Translations under genes and position numbers: made by a program | Notes under the pieces: generated by a model | What the model was told of the DNA's origin: nothing | The model's database searches: none | What the model saw: only the letters and a program-made list of their open reading frames with translations | Assembly: GCA_947184155.2 (NCBI GenBank) | Contig: CAMXCT020001380.1 | Span: forward strand, 284,501-348,500 | Length of the DNA: 64,000 nt | Origin: Cladocopium goreaui | Lineage: Eukaryota; Sar; Dinophyceae; Suessiales; Symbiodiniaceae | Direction of reading: 5' to 3' | Part shown: positions 40,763-52,862 of the stretch, in pieces | How positions within the stretch are numbered: position 1 is the first letter of the stretch | How the letters are laid out: every line of letters starts with the position of its first letter

Positions 40763-43700
40763 CCAAATTATGCGAGATCAACGTGGTGGACAACGGAGCG
40801 CCAGGGTGGGTGGGAGATTCTTTCCTTGAAATTTTATGTTGCAGGGTAGAGCAGCCAGCTAGATCCAGAGGAATTGTTAAAACAAAACAGATCTATAAAC
40901 ATGAAAACTACTGCATAAGTCACTAACTGAAGTCTCTGTCTTTTCTCTTGTCCTGGCTGCTAGAAATTGCCACAGGACTTTGTCAACCTGATCGCCACCA
41001 GTGCGGGATTTGACAATGTCCATGCCATGCATAGGGCATAGAGCCAACCAGGGTCGCAGATGCCTTAGGCCCTTTGAATTCACGGACATAAGTTTCGTGG
41101 ACTTTTTAAGTTTCAAGGCAGTGACACTAAAATAGCGTCAGTGGAATCCCCAGCTTGCCTCTCCTTTAGTTGTCTAGGATATTTTTTCATCGGACAGGAT
41201 GGGTGAAACAAACGTCAAAGACCACCAGGCTCCGAAGTGCTTACATTGACCTCGTTGGGCATCTCACATCAATATCAACGCAATGCACAGTGCTTTGTGG
41301 CAGCGATGTGAAACCCCAAAAGCTGGAACTGAATACGTTGCGAATTTTTGAATTGGTTTTTGTTTGTTTAGTTCCCATGTGATTTGGGTGAAAAGGGTGG
41401 GTGGGAAAACACTGCAGAAAACAAATCACCAAATGAACGAATGTTCGACCTCTATTTATATTTGCAACCCATTTGGAATCAAACTTGAAACCAACCGTGC
41501 ATTGCAGACAGAGAACACAAGAACATGAAAACATGCGATATGCACATGTGGTTACAAACGAAACCCACCAGTATTTTGTTTGGTCGCATTTTGACATGGA
41601 AACAACATTGGGAAACAACATGCAATTTGACCAAAACATACCGAAACCATTTCGGGACAACACCATTTTAAGGAAACGTTGTTTTTTGAAGTGTATTTCT
41701 TCGATGCAATGGCATTTTTGAGGAATTTGATCGCGCCTCAGCGCAGACAAAAATATATCGTATTTCGTCCGATTGAAAAACGGTGGCAGCTGTCGCAATC
41801 ACCGAGGCCGAGACGCGGAAAACCATCCATCATGGTGAGGAACTAAGTTCAGTACTTCTGGATGTGGTTTCGTGATGATGAAATTGAAAACTGGAAAGTT
41901 AATCTTCCCAGGATCTCACTTGCTGGAGACTCAGTTCAGGTCGCAAAGATATGGAACATGGAATCGGGTCAACATTTGATGGATTTGTTTGAATATTTTG
42001 TTTTTGCATATGCTGCTTTCTGTTTTTTTTTTGTTTGTGGCAAAAATCCATGAATGAAGTTTGCACACGTTGAACATATGTAACTGTTCACAGAAAAGGT
42101 TGCGTTCTTGTCATGCATTCCGAGGTGGTCGTTGCCACTTCAAAATAGATGCCAAAGAGGGCATGCAACTATTTCTCAGGCACCGAGAGGACATTTCCTG
42201 GTTTGCCTGCGGGGGGACAGAAGTGTTCCATTCAAAATGAACATGTTGACTCCGACAGTGAAAAAAATGACAGTTGTCTCCTTTTGCGATGTCGTAGCTG
42301 AGGGTACAACCACAAACAACACACAAAAAATTACCTTTCAAATGACTGTTTCCTGAATTATTTCTTTCCGTTGCCGTTGTTTTTGTTTTATCCGTCCTGC
42401 AAGGGTTTGCATCAGGGATTGACAGAGATTTCAAATGCCAAGCAGATGGCCTGGACCTTGCATCCTTTAGGACAGATCTCTTCAGCCATTGACCAAGAAA
42501 CAAATTGTTCATTGTTTCGTTCTTTGCAAATGTCATATTCCAAAATTCCACCGTATGTATATGCATCTACATATCCCATTAAAGACATATATATACATAA
42601 TATGTATGAATATCTATATAGCGGGCTGCAAGCAAATATCCCAAATTTTAGTTTCAAAAATTACCACCAATGTCAAAAAGTACCACCAATTTTGATTCAT
42701 CATTTGCATTCCCAGCCCTGTGTCATCGTGTTCAGGCGGCACATGCCTGACGCCGGTGAATTTGCCAGGACAGGATGGTTCAAACATCGAAATTGAAAGC
42801 AGGGAGTCCGAGATTAGCATGTGTTGTATTAATGAGTATGAGTAATCATCATCAACCAAGTAACCATTACTAAAATAGGGGATGTGCAACTTCGTTAACC
42901 TGACATGGTGGTTTTTCAGGTGGATTGCTGTACGCCAGGACAGGTTTGAACAGCGTTCCATGGGGCAACAGAAAACAAGTTGGAATCTACGATCCTGGCC
43001 GCGTGCTCAGCCGTTTTCCATCACAAGCTTTTCCTTGCTGTTTGCCAAGTGCCACGACCAGGTCGATTTGCGCCTCCATCGCGACAGGCGACTGTTGCTG
43101 TTGAATTTGGCACTTGGAAACTTCGAAGATTCGAAGGTGCGAGAAGTCTTGGTCGGTGGCAAAATTGGCTGCACGTTCCCTAGACCTGGCAAAGGGAACG
43201 CTGCACTCAAGAGCTCCATGAATTGCTGTCCTAAGGTCCCCGATGTGGTGCGGTGGAATGGAGAGTCATGAGCTCAGGATGCAAGTTTCAGCAAATCATA
43301 AGAGTAACAGCTCCAAAGGAGGCCTTTTGGGTGCTGAGGTTGTCGGCAAATCTGTCCATGCACATATTTTGTATTTTTTTCATCTCATAGCATTTCCGAA
43401 GCCCAAAAGATAGACCAGGGAAACATCGCAAGAGGCAGAAGCATTTCTGTTGGGGACCGCTGGAGACTTTGGTTCCAGACTTTGATACTGAGGCTTTACA
43501 ATGAGCTGTGCATAGCTGGCTATCTAGTTGTCAATACAGACCCGGAACCGAAGAGTTCGTCAAAGGCGACATGGAAAACATGGAGTTCCCAAACTGTTGC
43601 GCAAACTGAAGGACAAAACTTGGAGGAGACGAGATTGTCATTTGAGAATGGGAATTTCTGAATTCAGAATTGAACTCTGGCATGCGTCTGAATTGTATCG
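40763..43700. other. Intergenic region, no gene assigned
   Basis: Moderate-length ORFs on both strands (for example 41241-41798 minus, 42882-43271 plus, the latter with the piece WKLRRFEGARSLGRW in another frame) lack recognisable motifs. A short exon of an unrecognised + strand gene is possible near 43.0-43.2 kb. A TATATATACATA patch is at 42590. Confidence 0.35.
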
Positions 43701-43717
43701 CCCGGCTTCTTGTGACC

Positions 43718-43727
43718 TTGGCTCAAG
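43718..43727 (+). other. Possible relict spliced-leader fragment
   Basis: TTGGCTCAAG, the last ten bases of the dinoflagellate spliced leader, lies 35 nt upstream of the RPS3A ATG. Preceding bases (TGTGACC) match only partly. Such relics mark genes re-inserted from trans-spliced mRNA. Ten bases could be chance. Confidence 0.35.
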
Positions 43728-43762
43728 CCTGTTCAGTTCCTGTCTCCTTTTCCTGGGCTGTC

Positions 43763-46700
43763 ATGGCTGTTGGAAAGAACAAACGCCTCACCAAGGGTGG
43801 GAAGAAAGGTGGAAAGAAGAAGGCGGGTGATCCATTCCTGCGGAAGGAGTGGTATGACATCAAAGCTCCAAGTATGTTGCTTGCCTGCTCAGCTGTTGGT
43901 GACTACCCTCTGGTAATGAAACATGGCTTGCTGGAAAATCGCCAAAGATGATGTTCCGGCTATAAACCTTCATTTCTAGCGGTTTTTCACCATATTTTCC
44001 CAGGATTTTACAAGTAAAAATGGCAATTTCTCCGGGACTTGGCACTTCCCAGCCATGTTTGACACCGCTAAAAAGCGGGCTCAAGGTTCACGGTGCGCAA
44101 CTGCGGCCAGGGCCCCAGACATCCCCAGACCGGACAGTCAGAACAGCGCGGCCACGGAAGCCGAAGCTCGGGGGCTCTGAGCGCCGAGGTAAAACCCTGG
44201 TTTCAAGGACCCAGGGTGCGAAGATTGCCACCGAAGAGCTGAAGGGCCGAGTGTTGGAGGAGAGATGGAAAGAGCTCACGGAATTCAGCTGTTTGGATCT
44301 GCCCCAAAATTTTCATAGGTGATCATCATTGATCATCATTTTCCCACTTCTCCACATGATAATTTGCTATACTTTGGGTGTTTTGAATTCTCCCATTGTC
44401 CGGTCCAAAATCCTGCTGACCGCTGGCTCTGACTCTGGCCAGGTGAACTTGGCCGATCTGAACAGCGATGAAGATCAGGCCTCCAAGAAGATCCGGCTGT
44501 GCATCGAGGCGAGATCTAAGGCATCTAAGGCATCAAGAATCATCGACGCTCGCAGTGTTTGGGATCATAGCTAGAGATGATGTGTATGTTGTGTTTTCCA
44601 ACTATCTTTCTATCATTTTCTATCCATCTATCTGTATGTTTGGCCAATTAATTGTGTTGAGCTTCCAGAGAGGTTTTCCAGTCACTGCAGGAGGTGCAAG
44701 GCAGAAGTTGCTTGACGGACTTTCATGGCATGCAGCTGACAAGGGATAAGATCTGCTCACTCATCAAGACGCTCGGCTGCCGCTGCATTTTGGGCAGCGT
44801 CGATAGTGTGAACCCTTTGTGCCATGAATTTCAACAAATGGGTGTGTCTGAAAAACGTGTACCAAATAGTGTACCTTTGTGGTTTTGCTGATCACTATCC
44901 CGTTTTTAAATGGCTATAATTAAATAGGGTATATTCCCAATTATAGCCATTTAATAGGGATAATGATCATTAACCATTGGGTTTAGGGGTACCCAAATTT
45001 TCCATATTTTTTTCCACATTTTTTTCCATAGTAGGGTGACCTCCAAGGGATTGCCCAGTCAGCACCTCTGAGGAAGTGGCAGACATTGATCGAAGCGCAA
45101 GTGGATGTCAAGACGACCGATGGCTATGTGGTCCGGATGTCACTATGCCAAGACACCCACTGGAATCATAGGGGTTTTATGTGGTTCTATGGGGTGAACT
45201 TTTAAGTAATCACTGGCATTTAACATGATTTAACCATAAATTGCGGGGCCTTTGATACGGGATTGGACACTCAACAATCGACCGAAAGTGCAGCCCGCCA
45301 GCACTGCAGAGCATCCGTGATGTCTTTTTGTTGGCGACCTCCAATGTGGCAAATCCCACCATTTTCCACTCATCCCACTCCAATTTAGCTCCGCTTTGTG
45401 GAGCTTTCCAAATGCATCAAATTCTTGGGTAAAACTTGCCACTTGTGGTTTCTCCCTGGATTTACCATCCAAATTTCCACCGTTTCAATTCCGAGGTTTT
45501 GCATGGCCTTCACGGCCCGGCAGCGCGAGCAGGTGAAGGCCAACTGCTACGCGCAGACTGCGCAGATCCGAAAGATCCGGCGGAAGATGACGGAGATCAT
45601 GACGCAGGACGTGGCTGTTGGATAATTTGGGGGTGTTTTAGTGATGATGAATGGATATAGCTACAGGATGCTACAGGCTATGGTGATTTCCTGGCAAGAT
45701 GAGAAGTGAGACCCACACGTTCAAGTCATTTGAGTCATTTGTGTCAAATGAAAGTAACATAAATAGAAGGTACTATCATCCATATTAGTTCCATAATATG
45801 GATAATATAGGGATAAATAATGGGATAAACCATCTATTAGCCAAGTGAGAGAACTGCGAAGTACTCAAAGCTTTGGCCATGGCCCATCTTGCCTCTATGA
45901 AGTCACCAGGAGGCGAGCAAGTGCCAGCTCCGCGAGCTTGTGGCTTGGCGCTGATTTTCTGGTTTTTTGTTGTTGCTCCGTGGCAGGTGAGAAATGAAGA
46001 AATTTACACTGTTGATTGGCTGTTGTAAGGAGTATTTTATGGGTTTATGAACTATAAGCATTATGAAGCGTCTATGTTCCCTAATTTCGTAGGGACACCA
46101 TGATAATGTATGATAATCATGATTCCATCTTTCACCAGCCAAAAAAAAAGGCCGGGATGGGCAAGGGATGGGCAAAACAGGTGAAGAAGCTGATCCCTGA
46201 AGTGATCGGCAAGGAGATTGAGAAGCAGTGCAAGGGGATCTTCCCACTGAAGGACTGCATGATTCGCAAGGTGAAGATCATGAAAAAACCCAAATTTGAC
46301 ATCACCAAGCCGCTGGGCTTAAAATGGGGTAATTTCTGGTAAACTGTTACATAACTATATGGAAAGATCCACCATTTTCAATGGGTAAATCCACTATTTC
46401 TATGGCCATTTTCAATAGCTATTTTGACATAACCAGAGGGTACATCACCAAATGGCGAGGGGGAAACTGATGATACGACCATCTACCACCTTTTTGAGTG
46501 ATCTCCCTGTTGGTTTTTAATAGGTACTCCAGGGAATGTCAATCACTATAAGATGTTTTTCGGCTATAGCTATAGGTGTATCAACAACACATCAACATCA
46601 ACAGACAGAAGTACATAAATGATACATACCTAAATGTACATACCTATATTTATAGGTGTATCTCAACATCAACATCAACACAACATAAATCAAGCAATAC

Positions 46701-46869
46701 TGACACATACCATTCACCAAGCCGAGTAACGAGTGAGACACATCCTTTGCCTTGGCGGGCCGACGTGCCAAGGCTCATGGAGTTGCATGGCGATGGAGGA
46801 GATGATGTCGGTGTTGAGATGATGCGCCCCGAGGCCCGAGCTGAGCTTAACGCCGGTCAAGTGGGATAG
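43763..46869 (+). CDS. RPS3A: Small-subunit ribosomal protein eS1 (S3A)
   Basis: Structural protein of the 40S subunit, in at least nine small exons. Exon 1 43763-43871 ([13 protein letters not shown] ... WYDIKAP); 44189-44259 ([20 protein letters not shown]); 44443-44508 ([16 protein letters not shown]); about 44691-44781 ([20 protein letters not shown]); 45073-45138 ([18 protein letters not shown]); 45496-about 45613 ([30 protein letters not shown]); about 45910-45939 (SKCQLREL); 46181-46308 ([26 protein letters not shown]); 46773-46869 ([16 protein letters not shown], stop TAG). A small exon with ATGTTTGAC near 44053 probably supplies the MF segment after exon 1. Junctions fit GT, GC and GA donors with AG acceptors. 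Exon order and spacing match the family along its length. Confidence 0.93.
43904..43925. repeat. TACCCTCTGGTAA end in RPS3A intron 1
   Basis: TACCCTCTGGTAATGAAACATGG matches the left end of the ~100 bp inverted-end family. The matching right end was not found nearby, so this is a partial or decayed copy. Confidence 0.5.
44889..44969. repeat. Long hairpin in RPS3A intron
   Basis: TGATCACTATCCC...TTTAAATGGCTATAATT (44889-44921) is the near-perfect complement of AATTATAGCCATTTAATAGGGATAATGATCA (44939-44969), with a ~17 bp loop. MITE-like. Confidence 0.75.
46336..46443. repeat. Introner/MITE-like element in RPS3A intron
   Basis: Left end CTGGTAAACTGTTACATAAC and right end ATAGCTATTTTGACATAACC followed by AGAGGGTA are inverted copies of each other and match the family at 52513 and 56599. 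The interior has GGTAAATCCACTATTTCTATGG, also seen at 48163 and 48242. It lies 28 nt behind the exon ending at 46308. Confidence 0.65.
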
Positions 46870-48140
46870 CAATGGAGCCATAAGTTCTGTGTTATGTTTA
46901 TCCATTAATGGTTAACATTGCTCCATTTATGGATAACATGTTTACCCATAATTCTGTGTAAAGTCCACTAAATTATCCATTTATCCGAATTTGAGAATGT
47001 TGAACCATACCATTTGTTGTTGCACGTCATGGAAGGATTCAGTGGATGGAATGTGTTTTGTGGATGTTTCGGCGGCTTTCTACTTGCTGAGTTGCAAGGG
47101 TTTGCGTTTGTGCTCAAACTCTAGCAGCATTTGATAGCATTTGTGTATGTTTCGGAATCTTCTTTTGTTCTCTTTTGGTCCCCCAATTCAATCATTAGCT
47201 GTACCCACTGGCATGACCCATGACCGGTTGAAGACAGGCTGATGATGCCATGAATACCTTGACTGCGGATGTGACCGCAGCTGCTGATGATGACTGAGTG
47301 CGAAGCAGAGCTTTGAAACATGGCCAAGTGACGTGTTTCATCTCTGATTGATTTGGGCGGTTTTGGGCCCCGTGCCCTGTGTGCTGTCCCTCCTCACAGA
47401 ACCACAAAGTGCCGCTGAACTTTCGTCACAAGTTCCAAGTTGCAACACAGATGAAAGAGACAACCTTTCACCTAGACTCAGGCCGAGGACATTCAATGAC
47501 TTTGTGACAATATATGCTGTAAGCCGTAAGCCCCCTGAGCTGTGATCCTGGAGTTATGAAGACTTCGGTAAAAAAGCAAAGCAGCAACGCTAAGAATGCA
47601 GGCTTCTCGTAAACTCGCAGAACGGAGGCACTGTGGTTACTCGTAAATGTTGTGCTTTCAACTTTCCTGCACATTGCAAATGCAGACGGAACGGTGAACG
47701 CACATGACGCACATCTGAAAAAGTTGCTCATTGCTTCGTGCTTTGGTCTGCAGCTGGAGGCCTTGAGGTCGACGATTTTGATGCACTCTGATCCTCCGAT
47801 CTCCGTGGACGTCTGAGTATCAAGCGCTGATTCACATAGGCAACAATTATGAACAGATGTTTACGTTTAGCAAAACCATGCAAAACCTACGACCCTTCAT
47901 ATTGTTGGGTTGATGATCCATTTACCATCCATTTACCCATCATTATACCATCCATTTACCCATCATAATACAGTACCATCATTATGAATCATTCACCGGC
48001 CATTTTCATGTTCACCGCCGGGGGCCCCACTTGACCGCGCTCCAAAAGGATCGGAGCCGAAAGCCATGAGACCTGCCATGGCTCCGGCGCGCCGTGCGTT
48101 GGTGGCCTGTGCTGTGGCCTGGATCATCTGGATCCGAAGA
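46870..48140. other. Intergenic region, no gene assigned
   Basis: Short ORFs only. ATCCATTTAT/GGATAAC inverted motifs near 46900-46985 and CCATTTACCCATCATTATA direct repeats near 47925-47975 recall the small-element families in the introns nearby. Confidence 0.35.
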
Positions 48141-48144
48141 AGTT

Positions 48145-48304
48145 AGCTATGGAAAATGGCCATTTAATGGGTAAATCCACTATTTTAATAGCTATGGAAA
48201 CCATTTAACATAGCTATGGAAAGATCCACCATGCTATTAATGGGTAAATCCACTATTTCGACTGGGCCATTTTCAATAGCTTTTTGTATGTTTACCAGAG
48301 GGTA
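48145..48304. repeat. Introner/MITE-like element, double
   Basis: TTAATGGGTAAATCCACTAT occurs twice (about 48156 and 48236) with TAGCTATGGAAA between. The right end GTTTACCAGAGGGTA is at 48290-48304. It looks like two partly overlapping copies of the 46336 element. Confidence 0.6.
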
Positions 48305-48768
48305 TATAGAAACCATATAGAAACCATTAGAAACCTCCAGAAACAAGGAAAAAAGACAGATTCTGGATGAGTGCAGACTTGCCACATTTTTAGGATTGAT
48401 GAAAAACATGAGTTTACTCTTCGAACTTCTTTTTGGTGTTATGAAACATATGCTGCGAATGTCGGATTGAACGAAAGAGTCTGGTGGATCTTAGGTCCCA
48501 GCTCTCGAAACATAGAGGCAATGTGGTAAACCCAAGAATCACCAGTTTACCATGTTTCTTGTTGGTTACCGTGCTGCGTGCTGTGTACAGCCCCATTGGC
48601 CCATGAGGCTCTGACCGCTGCCAAACATGCGTTCTCACCTCCGCAGGCAATGAAGTTGTCATGGGGCGATGGCAGAGGGAACCTGGGCACTGGATTTGAC
48701 ATGTCGACTTCTGCAGTTCTGGTTCAAAGACGTGCTCACCTGGTTTCTCATAGCCATAGGATCCGACC

Positions 48769-51583
48769 ATGCTGATCTTGATCTTCATTGCTTCCATTTG
48801 CCCGTGCTGGGCACAGCAGCCGGGGACAAAGGTGGAAGGGAATCCCACAATTGCCGTGAAGGAGTGCAGCAGTAGGGGGTGCAGTTTCAAGGATCACAAG
48901 CTTGTGCTGGATGCTAATTGGCGGTGGATCCACAATGAGGAGTTTCAGAGCCCTGGATTTGCGTCGATGATTTTGGATGGCAAGCCGTTGGTTAATCTAC
49001 CACGACTGGGGAATCTATTGGAATTATGCGTTTCATTTTTTTTGGTACCCAAGTCGACACATCCAAGGAACTGCTACACTGGAAATCTATGGGACACTTC
49101 TATTTGTCCGGATCCAGACACTTGTGCAGAGAACTGCATGGTGGAAGGGGTAGATGCTGGGCAGTACAAGACCACCTATGGCGTGACAGCAGTTCCAGGC
49201 AGAGGGGATGGCAAATTTTGACAGATTCACAGCTTGACAAAATAGACTCATGGTCTGCAGTGAACATGCTTGCAGTCACAATTCTTTACATCTCAGTGGC
49301 CTGTACTAGAAGGGCTTAGCGGCTTAGCGCACATAAGATTTAGATCTGTTTAAATCAGGGCCAAATCTCCTGCCCACACTGTGTGAGATCCTGGAAATTA
49401 AACATTTCGCTTTCGCTGTGTTTTTCAATCATTCCAGATGTTCAGTACACCTGTTTCTTCAGTTTTTCGAAGCGTTGCCATGCCGGAATGGTTCTTCCGA
49501 ACGAATTCTCTGGTGTGCAGAGGAATTGCTGCTCACGAGCAGAATTTAATTCCCCTTAAGTATCCGATGGTGTAGCAAGTAGCAAGTAGGTTCAGCCTGA
49601 ATTTGCAAGGTGGAGTCAAGCTGAGCTTTGTCACTGGGTCCAATGTGGGATCACGTCTCTTCCTGTTGGAGGATGACGACAACTACAAGCTCTTCAATCT
49701 GAAGAACCGTGAGTTTGCTTTGGATGTCGACTCCTCCACGGTGGAATGTGGTATGAATGGTGCCATGTATTTCATAGAGATGGCAGCCAATGGAGGCAAA
49801 GGGCTGGCAGGAAACAAGGCTGGTGCCAAGTTTGGTACAGGCTACTGTGATGCGCAATGCCCCCATGAAGCTTGGAAAATGTGGGACATACGTAAAGCTT
49901 GGTGGTAAGGGCGGCCAAAAGCTTATTGTTTTGGAGGTATACGGTATACGGTATACGTCCCATTTACGTCTTCCTCGCCACAGTTTTTGATCAGCCCAGG
50001 ACATCAAGTTCATCAATGGCCAGGCGAACACCAAGGATTGGAAGCCGCATCCCAAAGACTTCAGCAATAGCATGGGCTTGGGTCACTACGGTGCCTGCTG
50101 TGCTGAGATGGATATTTGGGAGGCCAACAACATGGCCACAGCCTACACCCCGCATCCTTGTGACATCGATAGCCCCGGGCAGTACATGTGTGAAGGCACG
50201 GAATGTGGTGATAACGACAAGGATGAGCGTTATGATGGCCTCTGTGACAAAGATGGCTGTGATATCAACGCTTTCAGAAATGGGAACCAAAGCTTCTATG
50301 GCAAAGGGCCCACATTTTCGGTGGATTCCTCCAGGCCAATGACTGTGGTGACTCAGTTCCTTACCAGCAATGGTCGAGATGATGGAGATTTGTCGGAGAT
50401 TCGTCGCTTCTATGTGCAGGATGGAAAGGCAATTGAAAGCCCACCAATAATGATCCTGCAAGACCAACCGGACTCCATTACTGACAAGATGTGTGAGGAC
50501 ATTCAGGACTGCAATTGGGATGTGAAATGTGAGGAATCTGTCAGCCTGACTTTTGACTTTCAACTGCTTTAAGAAACAGGAATCAAACTAGTAATGCGCG
50601 CAGGGGGTGCTGGGTAATTCGCTATCGGCTATCAGTATGAAGCAATATTCATTTGCGGCCTCGGATGTCACCCAACAGTTCAGGACCTGTTTGGAAATCC
50701 CAATGACTTCAAGATCAAGGGTGGAAACAAAGCTATGGGAGAGTCCTTAGAGCGTGGCCATGTTGCTGCCTTTTCGCTCTGGGATGACATCGATGTGCAC
50801 ATGATGTGGCTGGATTCGTGCTATCCCACTGACAAGGCCTGCAGTGAGCCGGGCGTGCATCGTGGCATGTGCCCAGGGGGCGAAGAAAGTGCACCTCGAA
50901 ATGTCAGGAGCAAACACCCCAACTCCTACGTGACTTTTGCCAACGTGGCCTTTGGTGAGATCGGCAGCACCCAGTCGGTATACCCCACGCGTCCCAGCAC
51001 AACAGGAAGCTCTGGATCTACATCTTTGGGCACTTCGGGAACTACCACAACGACGACCACGACGACTACCACGACCACGGTCACCACAGTCACCACAGTC
51101 ACCACCGTCACCACGGTCACCACAGTCACCACGGTCACCACAGTCACCACAGTCACCACGGTCACCACGACAACGGCAAGTCCGAGTACCACAGCTGCTA
51201 CAAGTACCACCTCAGGTGGCGAATGCGCGGCCAAGTGGAAGAAGTGTGGTGGAAAGAATTATGATGGCCCAACATGTTGTGAGGCTGGATGGGTCTGCAA
51301 ATACCAGAACGAGTGGTATTCGCAGTGTGTACGAGGTGATTCAACTGACACCAGTACATCTACTACATCCACTACCACCAGCTCTGGTGGTGACTGCGCG
51401 GGTGCTTTCAAACAATGCGGTGGCAAAAATCATGATGGTCCAACCTGCTGCGAAGCAGGCTATGTCTGTAAAGTCCAGAACGACTGGTATTCTCAGTGCA
51501 AACCGAGCAGGAGCTCAGCACGACAGAAGTTTTTGGGTCTCATCCAGTCTGCCTCGAAACTGGCTCGTGCTGAGGAATTATGA
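48769..51583 (+). CDS. GH7 cellobiohydrolase with two CBM1 domains
   Basis: Secreted cellulase of glycoside hydrolase family 7. Exons: 48769-48941 (signal peptide [15 protein letters not shown], then [21 protein letters not shown]); 49068-about 49193 ([21 protein letters not shown]); about 49591-49866 ([37 protein letters not shown]); 50000-50506 ([23 protein letters not shown], the E-x-D-x-x-E active site); 50684-51583 ([42 protein letters not shown]). The last exon continues into a Thr/Val-rich linker and two CBM1 modules ([32 protein letters not shown]), stop TGA. Introns after 49866 and 50506 fit GA donors (GAAGCT, GACTGC). Likely acts on cellulose of the cell's own thecal plates or of prey; that is inference. 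Confidence 0.94.
51045..51175 (+). repeat. ACCACAGTC/ACCACGGTC repeat coding the Thr-Val linker
   Basis: Nine-base units GTCACCACA/GTCACCACG, about ten copies, inside the GH7 gene. They encode Thr-Val-Thr repeats of the flexible linker before the first CBM1. Confidence 0.9.
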
Positions 51584-52510
51584 GGTCTCCCTGAACCTGA
51601 ATTCATCTTGCAAATCTTGCCATGATCATGTGAGTTGTATAGTATAGCTCGCTGGTGAGCATTGAGCATCAGGAAGCTCTCAGCGCTTTGCTTTTAAAGT
51701 GCAGGTTCGTTATAAGTTAAGAGAACTTGAGGCACCTGCGATCAGTGTACAGTACAGCAATCAGTACCCTGCGTATTTGTTGCGCAAAGGCCACAGTTAC
51801 GCAGAGTGGCATGACTCTTGCAAGAAGAAGCCAAGCAGAAAGGAGGACAAAGGCCTTGATCCTAGAGATTTGGGAATGTCCCATGATGTCCCTTTGGATT
51901 GGAAGATTCTAAGATCCATTTGCCAGCCATTGGCAAACACACTGGCGTCAGGGCTTCGCCGCTCGGGCCGTGCGAATGGAATCTGCGCCGCAAAATGCTC
52001 ACAATGCCTATCAAGCGAAGGCGGCCGTTGATGGATATTGAACCCATAAAAATACATAAAAATGATTAAACATGGACCTGCAAAGGATGGAAAAGAACAC
52101 AATGCACCACGAAAGCAGGGTTTCAATATATATTTTCGATTTATTTTCCATTGTTTTCCAATGGACATGCGAGTAGATTGCCAGTGAATGATATACTGGC
52201 AGCTCAGATCTGTAATGTTCGTTGCTTCAAAAACCCATGCACCCCATGAACTACAGATATGTCTGCCACAAACCCGAATATCCCGAATAACATTTGACTT
52301 ATTTGCACCAACTTAGCTAAGGCAAATCATCCAGAGAATATCCCCATTTCTGTTGGTTATATGGTGATTTTAGTGGCCCACCAGTCAGGTCTTTGATGAG
52401 AAGTCAGACTTCTTTGCCTCTGCAACGGCCACACCACCACAAGTGGTTCCGCGCTTGCAGCGCATTGCTGCGAGCTGCCGGCTAGCGCCAAAGCACATTG
52501 GATGCAGTGA
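51584..52510. other. 3' region of GH7 gene and spacer
   Basis: No coding motif. TATATATATTTTCG at 52128 and mixed-composition sequence. No canonical polyadenylation signal can be claimed. Confidence 0.4.
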
Positions 52511-52512
52511 GA

Positions 52513-52614
52513 TACCCTCTGGTAATTTGTTACATAGCTATTGAACATGGCCATTTATAGTGAGTTATGGGAAAATGGTGATTTTCCATAGTTATGTTAG
52601 TTTACCAGAGGGTA
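52513..52614. repeat. Introner/MITE-like element, complete copy
   Basis: 102 bp. Left end TACCCTCTGGTAATTTGTTA, right end TAGTTTACCAGAGGGTA; arms are inverted copies over ~27 bp with a few mismatches, both continuing into ACATAGCTAT-like sequence. Confidence 0.75.
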
Positions 52615-52862
52615 AAATCAACCCAACAATCGAAATCTATGGGTTTGTAAGGATGTAAGCAACTATCATGGGGATGTAATGGGACTTGACAGTCGGATAT
52701 ATATATATAAAACCAACTTTACTGTATGGCTTTAGTACCTGAATATGGGGGATTGACCCACCTATAACTTTACATTCAAATCCAATCAAAAATCTATGCT
52801 CCAAAGTGGGGCTTGATATGGCTTAATATGTTTTGTATGAGTGACAAGAACAGACTTCTAAG

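Noticed and set aside
41241-41798. 185-residue minus-strand ORF as a gene
   Set aside because: No motif, irregular composition, opposite to all host genes nearby.
50926-51234. Val/Thr-rich minus-strand ORF
   Set aside because: Antisense of the GH7 linker repeat.
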